Assembly: GCF_000321225.1 (NCBI RefSeq)
Contig: NW_004451010.1
Span: forward strand, 2,131,161 to 2,195,160
DNA from: Odobenus rosmarus divergens
Taxonomy: Eukaryota; Chordata; Mammalia; Carnivora; Odobenidae
Reading direction: 5' to 3'
DNA: 64,000 bases
Shown here: one piece after another, positions 12,501-24,600 of the stretch
Layout: each line of letters opens with the position of its first letter
Position numbering within the stretch: the stretch's first letter is position 1
Position numbers and translations under genes: made by a program
The notes under the pieces: generated by a model
What the model saw: the letters and a program-made list of their open reading frames with translations, nothing else
Told to the model about the DNA's origin: nothing
Database searches by the model: none

Positions 12501-15500
12501 CACCTGGTCTGTATGTGGGGAATGTGAGAGATGGCTGTAGTTGTAGATGAATGGGAGAAGTGAGGGTAAGGGAGAAGCTGTTTTCTAGTCTAACCACATG
12601 TGAGAGGAAAGATGGCCTTATCTGAAGTAGTAGCAATAGGACTATACTAAGAATAAGAACATAGATTTAAGATATATTTATGGTAACGTGGATAACATTG
12701 ATATACTGACAGGTTGGATTTATAGAACGAGGGAAAAGGAGAGAGAAATTGAGGATAAAACTCAAGAATTTTGGCATTGGCCAGTTGGGTGGATGATGTA
12801 TCATTCACCGTGATAGGAAATATAGGGGCTGTTAAAGGTCTTGCAGGAAGCTGGTGTGTTTGGTTTGACATACCTGTGCAGCATCTATGCTATAAGCATT
12901 TGGATGTATAGCATAGGTCTGGAGTTCAGATGAGAGAACCAAGCTACAGACCTAATTTGAGACTTGTCAGCTCTTAGATTATAATTAAAATAATTGGTGT
13001 GGATAAGAATGGGTTATAATACATTGTAAGGCAGATAGTCATGTTTTGAGAGAAAAGAGTTAGGGAAAACATAGGAAAGGATAAGACTTGTAAGCTCATT
13101 TAAGTGATTTATTTTAATATCTTAAATTATATGTATGTGATATTTGCTTAAATACACTGGATTAGGAAATCATAAGGAAAGTTTGGGAGTCAGGAAACGT
13201 AACCTCTAGGTCTCACTTTGCCAAGTGCTTTTGAATCACGTAATCTTGTGTCTTTGGTTCACATGTACAAAGAATGATCTTCTCCTATATAAGTGTCAGT
13301 GTTCCTTACATATCTCTAAAATTTAAAAGTTCACCTTTTTCAACTCCACAATCAAATTCCTAGATTAAGATATGAAAGAGTAAAAAAATATATATATACA
13401 TATATATATGTATATATATATATAAAATTTTATCTGAAGTGAGATCACAGTTATGTAAAAGTTAAACTTAAGAAAAAAAGGCTGGAAAAAAATAAATCAA
13501 AATGCTCTCACTGGTTGGTTTTGGATGGCATACTATTGCATATTTGTTTCTTTCTTCCTGTTTCCAATTTTTAAAATAGTGAGCATGTATTTTGTGAAAA
13601 GCTGGTATTGGTAAGCTACGTATAAGAACATCATAAGACAGAGAATTTCAGGCATTGAAATATAATAGCCATTTATTTTTTGCTACCAGTGTAGCAGCTG
13701 GCCAGTTCTTGAAAAGTTTTATATAACCCAATTCATTGTATTGAGCTTATATGCTAAAAAATAGGGCGGAGAATAGTTATATACTTTTCATTCCTTGCAG
13801 GTTGCTGTTTGGTTTATAGCTGTCTTCACTGCTTATGGCCAATGTCCAGCTGGCAATGAACTGCTTAGAAGGGGATTTTTGTTGAGCTAGATGTGAAACT
13901 GGAATTTCCAGTCCTACTTGCAAAGATACTGTTTTAAGAAAAATGCACAGTTCCATTTCTTACTCACTTTTTCACTAGGATAGCTAGGGTTTTTATTACT
14001 GCTATTATTATTTATTTTTAGAAATTCTTGCCAAATGGAGAGCTCCTCAATAAATTATTTTCCAACTCTTTTTAAATTGAAAAATGATTTGTATTTTGGA
14101 AACTAGGAAATGCTATAGTTTGATTAATTTCCTTTTTCTTCAGATCAAGCACTTAGAATTAGACAAGCATAAGATTTATGTTCTTTCTTTTAAATATCAC
14201 TTAATTTAAAGCTTTTTCTAAGTTTCATTAGGGTAGGGACTCTATCTTGTTTATCTATGTATCCACAGTGCCCAGTACCAGTTCTGCAGACAGTAAGTAG
14301 GTGCTCCTTAAATATTGTTTAATGAATGAAAAAATAAATTCTTAATTAGTGATGGGCACATGGGTTCGTAAACAACACGTAACTCAAATGATCACTTCTG
14401 CACATTTACTTCAAAGATTTTATACTGTAGAACTAAGTAACTGCAGTGAAAATAAGATATGATACAGATATACTTGGTTATTAACACACATAAATAGTAA
14501 TCATGTACATGAAGTACATATTCATTGGGATGCAACATTGCTCTCTAATTTCTGGGAATAGGATCACAAGGGTAGGATATATAGGTTTGATGAATGTTTA
14601 TGCTAGATTGATAAGGAATCATTAGCTGTATATTAGTTGACAATTACGAGAGGATTAAAATTTTGGATTCTGTTTCAAGTTATTTGAGGATAACAGTATC
14701 AACAAATGTAAAAGTGTAAAGAGACTAAGGCATAACAGCTCCAATAAGGAGTACTGTAAATTTCCTGTTAATTTAATCATTTAGACTCTGTACAGCATGT
14801 GTGGTGCTTCTGTCTGCCGATTCGAACTGCGCTCTGTCTTGTGAATGAGTTCAAGTGGCCTCCCAGTCCCTATCGGAGGCAGAGGTTGTGTTTGGTAGTC
14901 CTGCCTTTTGATTTATGCTACTTACTTGAGATATCATTTTTTACTTTTCTTTGAAAAAACATAGAATGCTCTCTCAGAAAATTTTCTTCCCAAAACAAAT
15001 TTGGCTGAGAACTGTCACTAAAAACATTAAAAACAAATTAACAAAAACAAGCAGTGTTTTTCTTGCTTAGCAGGGTGTAATTTCACAGTTTCATGCAATT
15101 ATTTTAATGCTTTCTATAGTAGATATATTTTGAATAATATATAAAGTAACTTTGTAGATGATTACATTTGTAATCCTTTTATTGGAAATGTGCCATTCCA
15201 TTTAATTTGAAAATTATCTAAATCATGATGAAATTGTCGATCTGTATATTTTAAACTTTAAAATTATCTTTCATCTTTGGTTGCTTTATGTTCTGTGAAA
15301 CCTCATAGTTCTAGAGTCTCATAGATGATAACTTTCGTTCTTACTTGTTACAGACCCAGTTATACATGCATCTAACTAACTACTCTGTGAACAAGCACAA
15401 TGAGCATTTTGAAAGGGATGAGACTGAAAACAAAGGGAGCAAACGTTCCATCAAGTGGTTTACAGAATTCCTACAAGCAAATCAACATGATGTTGCTAAG

Positions 15501-18500
15501 TTTTGGAGTGATATTTCAGTAAGATTATACCATTTTCACAATTATAACTGTCTTTCCTCAGATTAATTTAAAGGATCATCAGCATTTTAAATAAAGAGCA
15601 GATTACATTAGATTGGGCAAATACATTATTTTCATGAAGGAACTGGGAACTGTGACAGACCTTGGTAAGCAGTATTTTTACTGCTAGGGATGGGAGAGAG
15701 GGTGTTCTAGGTGCAAACAACAGCATAAGTAAAGGCATAGATGTATGAAAATAGTGATAAGTGGCCCAGGTTGGCACATATGGTATTTTTGAGAATTTTT
15801 TGGGGACTTATGGCTGAAAAGATATGTGGAGGCAAAATTTTAGGTCTGAAAATCAAGGCTTAGCTTGATAGGCAGTAAGGATTCAGTCCTTCCAGATTTT
15901 AAAGGAGGAAAGTAATAAGGCCAAAGACTATGAATTTAAGAGATAAATCAGAAAGTGGGTACAGTACAGACCAAGACTAGGTAGAGGAAGGCACCTAGAG
16001 GTAGTTTAAGTGAAAAGAATGGCCTGAAATGAACCACAGTAGAAGAGGTGACAGTGAGGTCAGCATTGAAGTTAACTGAATGTCCAAAATCAGGGAGAAA
16101 GTATTCAGACATTCCTCTGCAGTTTTAAGGAGGAATTATAGGGAGAATTGGGTTTGGCTTTATCTGAAATAGAGTAGAAAGGAATTTATTTTGAGAAGAT
16201 CTAGAGTCTGGTTTTATAGGTGAGGGTGAAGAGTTCTATTCATTCATTTCATTCAGTCATTCAGTAAACATTTAATGAACCCATAATATATGCTTGTTTC
16301 TGGCTGATAATCTGAAGATTTTTATAAGATACAGCTCCAATCCTCAAAAAACTTAGAGTTTGGTAGGAAAGACCCACACAGAATTTGTTAATAAAATGTA
16401 AGTTAGCACATACAACAACAGAGCCATGCCCTGGATTCTGTGGGAATGTAGAGGAAGGCCACATATAGTAGCTTTCTATGGGTGGAGATTGGAGGAGGGC
16501 TTTCTGGAGGCATTGACACCTGAACTAAATTGTTAAAAGGTCATGAGGCTATGATAATGAGTTCTACTAGAGATTAATTGAACTTAAAATGTTTTCTCAG
16601 GTAGAAAGATCAAGCAGGCAGTTAAAAGTATATGTTTGGGGTATGATTGATGATTAAAGCCATGTCAGTGGATGGCATGGCAAATGATAAGGGTAAAGAG
16701 AGAAAAGGAAGCAGATCTGAGAAGCTAACCTCAGTGAAACCGACCCTTTATTAATCTTAGCAGAAGTATCACAATGGTATTCAAAGTTAGAAGAGGATTT
16801 AATATGATAAGACTATGCAATATGATTTAGCTTTCCTTTCGGGACAAATACTATATAATTTAAATAAATCTACCTTGGAAAATGGACATGAAAGTTCATA
16901 GTTGAATTTGATTCTCTTGAGAAAATCAGAAAAATCAGCATCATTATATTTATCCTTTTGTTGTTTTGTTGGTTGGTATTTTTTACACATTATTTTCTAT
17001 ATCACAGAATGTAAATCCAGAGACCCTTGGTGTTAGACAAGTAAAAAGGAGTGAAATTGTCTGGATAGATGTAAATAGGGTATGCTGGGAACTGTGGTAG
17101 TTTGAAAAGCATAAGACATCTGAAGGGGTGGACACTACTCAGCACCAGTCTTTTGGTGCCCCATGGTATTTTGGGCCCAGTATGGCTCATTCTTCTAATT
17201 TGTCAGTGGAAGCTCTAAGTCTCTTGATTTATAAATATTGGCAACACATTCAAAACTTTTTAGAAATTCAGGGGCTCCAGCAAAAATGTTTGTCAACTGG
17301 ACTTTGTAAAAGGCCCACCAACTTGTTAACTTTCTATCCTATCTTCCTGATAGCCTAAATACATCCAAACAAGAACTTTGATTACAATAATGCTGTGTTT
17401 ATTTATCTACTTATTTATTCTACCAATGCCAATTTTACAGAAATTCAAAGAAATATTTTAATAATGATAGTTTATTATCATAGCAGGTTAGATGCATTGA
17501 AGGGGTGAAAATTTGTTATTTTGGGGCAATAGCTCACTGATGGAAGATCATTCATGATGATACCTGGGTGATTTAATGAATGGATCATTTGATGAGTAGC
17601 TCAGTGAGAACAAGAAAGTTTTCTATGCCCTGTGATATTCCTTTTTCTTTACCAAATTTTTCACTTCCATCTGGTTTTTCACTTCTTCAGAGAAGTCGTG
17701 GAAAGGTGGAACTTCTTGGACTGCCTTGGTGAAGAATGTGTAGAGAGACTCAATTAGAGAGAAAAATTGGCTTTAAGTGGTACTTTCCCTATATAATTAA
17801 ATTAGGAGAAGGCATAGAAGTAAGACTAATGTTAATAAGAAGGTCTGGAAATGAACCTTTCTGTTAGAGTAAAAAATATAATTCTCATATGTAACTTTAA
17901 TATGGGCAGTGTGCACCTATTAAGCTCTGAAACATTTATGATCCCTTCTATAAATGGGTAAATTTTGCATCATTCTTGCCTACATAAGTTAAAATGTATA
18001 ATAACAATCTACAAATAAGTAAGCAATGAGTTAATACTTAATAAGTTATTAACTTTTCCAAGCACATGTTTTATAATTATATTTATCTTTATTAAGAATT
18101 GCATATAAAGATATCTGTTTAAGATGAGTTAATGAAATAATGTATTATAAAAACAGGAGGAGGTACAGAAGGTGGTCAATCAGTAAATTTTTATCTTAAT
18201 GTCATAGTTTGCAAATTTCATGAATTTAACTTAGGACTTCTTTCCTAATGACTTTTTTTGGAGGAGTAATTTCTCTAAAAAGTGACTGTCTCTTTATGAA
18301 AACTAACATACAGTAGTATGCCCTATATAGCACAGAGATGCATACTTTTGTGGAGGTCAAGAATGAATAAGAAATTAATAGAAAATCAAGCCACAGAGAT
18401 TACAACCTTTGTAATCACTCATAAAATCATCCTTACTGAATGTTTTTTTTTTTAATTTTATTTATTTATTTGACAGAGAGAGAGAGACACAGTGAGTGAG

Positions 18501-21500
18501 AGAACACAAGCAGGGGGAGTGGGAGAGGGAGAGGCAGGCTTCCCGCTGAGCAGGGAGCCCAATGTTGGGCTCCATCCCAGGACCCTGGGATCATGACCTA
18601 AGCTGAAGGCAGACGCTTAATGACTGAGCCACCCAGGCACCCCTGAATGCTTTTTATATACTTACATATATGTACAAATCTACAAATCATATTTCAAAGC
18701 AATGACACTAGGTTGGAAATTCTCAAAAGCATTAGTGGAATTAGATTCGTGTTTGGTTATAGCACTCCTGATTTTCACGTATACCCGCAGTCTTGCCTTT
18801 GCATTCCTTACAGACAGATGTGTGTTTTATGTAGAAAAAACACAGATTTGTAATTCAGGGTTTATTAATATTCACTCTGCCCATCCTGCCTGAGTTGTTT
18901 CATGCAAACACTTATTAGCCAAGGTTTTAACCTTTTTTCTCCTATTCTCCTGTGGCTTCACTGATATATCCAAAGACTTATATGAAGTGGTTTTTTGGCT
19001 TTTATCTTTATATCCTTTAGTGTTACTGTCAATTTTTTATTTTGATTAAAATTTTGTGGAACAACCTCTCATGGCATCTCTGATACTTACCCCAAATATG
19101 ATCTGGGTTGGGATTCTGGGTAACAGCAAGGTTAATTTCTGTCTCTCATTTTTTTCTCCCATATTGTGAATATTGCTCCCACCAGGTAGTGGAATGTTTG
19201 TTTCTGATCTGACATAGGAGCTGGGGTTCTGGAGGAACGACAGAATGACTATAACAATAGTAGTAGTTAACACTTATTGAAGGTTTACTCTGTTCTAGGC
19301 ACTATGCTGAGAGTTTCACATTGGAGTCTCATTTTGTCCTTACATCAGTCTTTTGCAGTAGGTGTTACTGTTTCCCCTTTACCTTTGGGGAAAGTGAGAC
19401 TCACGAAGTTTAAGCAACGTAACTGAGGTTATACATCTGGCAAGTAGCAAAGCCAGGAATAAACTCAGAAAGCCTGATGTTAGAGCCAGCTTCTTAACTG
19501 CCATGCTATATTGCCTATACTGGTAGAGAGGGACTTAAAAAGACAATATATTCTAAGCAAAAAAAACCCTGCAAGACAGCTTTTCCACAATCCGTAACTT
19601 GTTCTTCAACTTCAGTAAACCAACTTTTTGTTTTATGAGTGTTAGTAACTCACTCTAGTAGTATTGTGTGTCCTCACAGAAAGCGTTGACAGCTATTTAT
19701 GTAATCGGCAGGACTCGTCTCAGGTAAACCTTATGAAAAGCCAAATCACCACCACATGAAGAAGCCCACCCATCCTAGATTCTGTCCCACCCTTCCAGCT
19801 TTCGTCTAAGTGGAAGTTCTATGCTGTTTGTGAAATAGTTTCCTCTCCTTGGAATTTTTCTTCCCTGTCACTCCTAAACCCTTCTGTATGGTTTCTGAGA
19901 AGGCTAGCATATGATCTTATGATGGATAGAAGCCACATTTAACAACTTTTATTTTACTTATTCACAGATATTTTTGAGCGTCTCCTAAATGGCAGGCGCT
20001 AGTGTAGGCACGAGGACACGGCCCTCACAAAAGGGAAAGATGAGCCGATTCTACGTTGTACGAAGTGCTCAGTAGGGGGTGGTGGCGGCTACACTTGACT
20101 GCAGTGTCAGGGAAGGCCTCTCTGAATATCAAGGCCGGGCACGGGAGTATCGGGAAGAGTGTTCCAGAAGGAGGGAACAGTTACCGCCAGGGGCCCTAAG
20201 CCGGCAAGCGTGGCCGGAGTGTAATGAGCAGGGCAGGAGTGGCGTGCAGTGGAATCAGAGTAGTGGCCGGGGCCGCATGCTGTAGAGCTTTGGGAACTTG
20301 GCCAGCGTGCTGTTTGTAAGTCCAGGCCTTATTTCCATATATGTAAACTTGTTTTGTAAGGCATCTTCACTTTTTTTTTTTTTTAAATCACTGTATGTGC
20401 AGGAGTTGGTTGTAAAGACTTTGATTGTAGCAGAGCCTCATGTCCTGCATGCCTATCGAATGTGCAGACCTGGTCAACCTCCAGGAAGTGAAAGTGTCTG
20501 TTTCGAAGTCCTGGGATTTGATATCTTGTTGGACAGAAAACTAAAGCCATGGCTTCTGGAGGTAAGGCATTTCTTTTAAGAAGAAAGAGAAGTTACTACT
20601 GTTCTTGTGCACGAAAACAAATGTTTTTTAAAGTGTACTTGGCACAGTTGGCTCATTAACTGAGCAGAAAGAGGCCTGAATGGAGCATGTGGGAGGAAGA
20701 GAACAAAAAATTCAGAGAATAGAACAGTTCCAGGAATGGACCAAAACATGTTTGATATTACTTTCCCCAAACTAATGTCGGGTGACTCTCTAGGCCAGGA
20801 ATTTCGAATATATGCATGCATCTGCTTTTATTGATGTGTTATCTACTTCCTCCACTATTTTCCCAGCCTCACGGCCTCTACCACTTCATGACTTCTGGAT
20901 GTTGTCTTTCCTCTGTGTGGGTGCCTGGGCTTCAGGACCACAGCCTCCTTGTCTTCACTGGGTTCCCATTCAGTCTCTCCAAGGAGAGGCTCCGATTGGT
21001 TCACTAATCAGTATTCAGTACCTCATACCCCAGCTGACGTGGATTCTCCCTGAAGGCCATATAATACGCCTGGGGCTCCCCTCATGTCCAGCCTGTTAAC
21101 TGTGTGCCTTTGGGTGTGCTGCCAGTCCCTGGTATGGTCAGAGTCATCATTATTTTTCTGTCATTATAAAAGATCACTTAATATTAGGAAAAAATGAAAT
21201 GATATAAGGGAAAAATAGAAATAGTCTCTGTTTAAGATTTTTGTACCTTTCCTTCCAGTCATGTTTGTTTTACATCCAGAAGAAAATTTAGATGTCATGT
21301 GGTCCTATACTACCCCATTCAGCAATTTCCTCTCAGACCCCTGATCTGGAGTCATAGAGTGCATGGGCACAGAGCACTGTGTTTAGGAAACTTTATCAGG
21401 AAAATAGCACATACCCAAACACCATTGTTTACTAGATTAGTTACATTTTGGAACATATTGCTATAGAAGGTACAATCAACAAGTACCTTTCATTTTAAGT

Positions 21501-21637
21501 TGATCATCTCTTTTCTTGTTAATGATTTTGAAGTTGGAAGTTCCATCTGTAACTTGAAAAAGCAAATTGAATGAGGATAGATAAGACATTCAAAGTATAT
21601 TTTCAGGAAAGAATACTTTTCCAATTTGAGGGCTAAC

Positions 21638-21669
<32 letters not shown>

Positions 21670-24600
21670 CAATCTCCTATGTGCCAGGAATGTATATTAT
21701 ATTTCCAATCAAATACAGATGTCAGATGTTCAAATTTTGCTCTTGCCTGGGTCCTAGAAATAAGATAAATATGAGGAATTTTGCTTATCTTTTTGCTTCC
21801 TTCATTACATGTATATGAAAGCATTTGACTCTGCATCTTACTAGGGCCTGACATTTTCTTCCTTAGGTTTCCTACTTTGTCTGCAATTATCCTTTCCTAT
21901 TCTTAACTGTATTTTTTTTCCTGCTCCTGCTGCTTGTCTCTTATCTTTGATGGGGTTGGGAAGAAGTGAAGGCACATGCCTGAGGTGGAACTGAAAGTAG
22001 AGCAGGGAATAAGGACTATAGATAATTACCTGTTTTTAAGAGCATTTGTCTAATGAGCTTTGTATGATCTTGGTAAATCAGAATTGACTGAATGGTTGAA
22101 TTCTGTATTTTTTTAAAGGCTCAAAACACCATTGTTTGCATTAATGTTTCTTCATACTTTATTCTCTTTTTCATCATGTCCAGGTCAATAACCATTAAAA
22201 ACCTTGACAATAATCAACAGCTAAATAACATTATTTGCATTAACATATTTTCATTTTCGATTCATTTCTTCATCATTTCCAGATCAGTCAGAACCATTAC
22301 AAAAACTTTAGAGTAACCAACAGCTATGGGTAATGAACATTTATTATATTAAAACAATTAAAAGAATCTTATTTAGATCTTGCTTCTTTGTGTTTTCTCC
22401 CAGCTGCAATTGTAGTGGTTCTAACATATGTTGGTTAAAAACCTTTTGGCACCATCAAGTGGAATAAGATAGAAGGTGCATCTGAGAATATGATAACTTT
22501 TAGTTAACTGGAATAATTGCAGGTACTGATTCATAGTGGCAAAATTGCAGAAATTTTCAAGCACAGAAACCTTTTTCGGGAAAAATATGGAAATTGGGTA
22601 GGATATGAATTTGCTGCTAATAATTTAATTACCCTTGAATTAATTTCAACAAGTCATTGTGTCAGGGGATGGAGATCCAAGAAGACAGAATACTTACCGT
22701 GGTTGAGTGCGAACTCAGATATGTGTCTTATGGTAATAGTTAAAAGTATAAGTAGGGAACGGGGTTACCAGCACAAGCAATAGAGTGATTAATCTTTCTG
22801 TGTACATGTGTGTATTTGACAGTTAAAAAAATCTTTGCAGAGGAGGGAACACCTGAGCAGAGTGTTTAAGCCTGTGGAAGGTGTGGTGGGGACTGGGGGT
22901 TGGGAAAGATGGGGGTTAGGTGGGGAGAAGTTACTGGGCCAAGGGAACAGCACTAGTTTGGGAGCCTAGAATCTATTATGGATACTTTGATATGTGCATG
23001 AAATGATTGTGCTTGTTTTGATAGTAAAATTATGATTTGGTTGGTTAATAAATGGTATTTATTAATTTAATTTGCCTTCTAGTAGTTTTCATTTTTGCAT
23101 GCATTTACAAGCTACTGAACTTTAAGACTCTAACATTTGCTGAGCTTTGTTTGTTCTAGAATTGGGGTAGGAAATGAGAACCAAAGAAGCCATCAACATC
23201 ACAGAGTATATATTTTTTTAAAGAGTTATTTATTTATTTCTGAGAGAGAGGCAGTGGGGAGGGGCAAAGGAGGAAGGGAGAGAGAGTACAACCTGAGCCA
23301 AAGCCAAGAGTTGAACACTTAACCAATTGCGCCACCCAGGTACCCCAGAGTAGAATTTTGACTGAATGGAACCTGAATTTTCAGAGTCTCTTCTGTCTTT
23401 ATCATAAAACTTTTGAAAAATCTAAAATGTGAATTGAAAAAAATTTTTTTCTACCTTTTCACTTATTAGTTTATCTTGTGTGGGTACATTTCTCCATAGA
23501 CCCAATTTCTTTTTTATGAAAGAGGGAATACTCTGACATAGGTAAGAGAGGGTCTGAGGTTACTTCCATCCTAGAGGACGGATATGTCTGGTAGAATTTC
23601 AGATGGCAATTTTAGAATGGAACACCTAAGGAATTCTATAAAGATAGATAACATTTCAGTGAACCACTTAGTCATTGGTTCCTAAATGTCTGATTCATTT
23701 TATAATCCTGTCCCATGTAGCAGCAGAACAATTGTTAATTGTATTACAAATTGCAGAGATTTGAATCAGTATGGAATGGTTAAAATTTTTCATATAAAAT
23801 ATATTACTGTACCCTTTCTTCGCACTTGTAAGAGGACATACTTAGAGTTTTGAAGTAGCAGATTAATAAACTCCCTTTCTTAAAATTTGCCTGGAATAAA
23901 TGGATGTTCTTGCAGTTACCAAATTGTTCCCTTCTCCTTGAGACCACATCACATAGGCAGAAATATGTCTACCACCTTCTAAATCAGAGATCAGCAAAAG
24001 CATAATATACTTTGGCATATCTCTATAAATGGAGTACCATGCATCAAAATGATGACATGAAAGATTTTCATGATGTATCGTTAAAAGAAAAACTTGGATT
24101 ATAGAATAATATTGTTAGTATAAGGTATGTATTTGGAAGACAAAATAAATATTATAAATATGTATGCATAGCAAATATTTATCATTTATCAAATGATTAG
24201 CAATACACCATTTATCAAATGGATAACAGTATACTGGGTAATGGGAATACAGGTGATCTTTTTGTTGTCTGTTTAGCTTCTATGTACATACTTCTACTTA
24301 TTTATATTTCTTACAGCTGCCAGGTGTGAAATGCATACTGTCAGTTATTTTGTCTCTTGTGGAACGGGATTGTATAAGACAACCCTCTTCTATGACAGTG
24401 GCATCATATTTTTTTGAGATAAGCTGTGAGGTTAGGTCGTGGTCATGAAGCTAAGCTGTAGTTTTGAACTCAGCAGTGTTCTAGCCAACTGAATTAATTA
24501 ACTTTCTTAAACACTTGCTATTCCAGTTACATTTTCATAGCAACAAAGACAAAAACAAAAACTCCAGCTCTTGAGGTGGTCGTAGATTGTGTAATGGATT

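Larger units (their letters stand above)
10790..15353 (+). other. TTLL7: Intron 4
   Basis: Contains a small minisatellite (11041-11170), antisense L2 remnants (11240-11380 and 11985-12990), an AT dinucleotide tract (13387-13424) and an L2 3' end in sense (14222-14335). The stretch 14780-14900 is locally richer in CpG. The remainder is unremarkable AT-rich sequence. Confidence 0.85.
15519..20402 (+). other. TTLL7: Intron 5
   Basis: Contains antisense L2 (15650-16560), a SINE (18443-18642), a good antisense MIR (19262-19525) and a CpG-rich antisense L2 remnant (19960-20310) just before exon 6. I recognise nothing in 16600-18420. Confidence 0.85.

Noticed and set aside
17128..17358. Open frame of 76 codons in intron 5
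   Set aside because: No recognisable family, no splice sites in phase, and no coding-like conservation signal I can see.
17640..17780. Minus-strand open stretch reading [17 protein letters not shown], possible processed pseudogene
   Set aside because: Too short to assign to any gene, with no poly-A tail or target duplication seen. A protein search would be needed.
20079..20285. Open frame of 68 codons in the CpG-rich patch
   Set aside because: The sequence is an L2 remnant. The frame is an effect of high GC, not coding.
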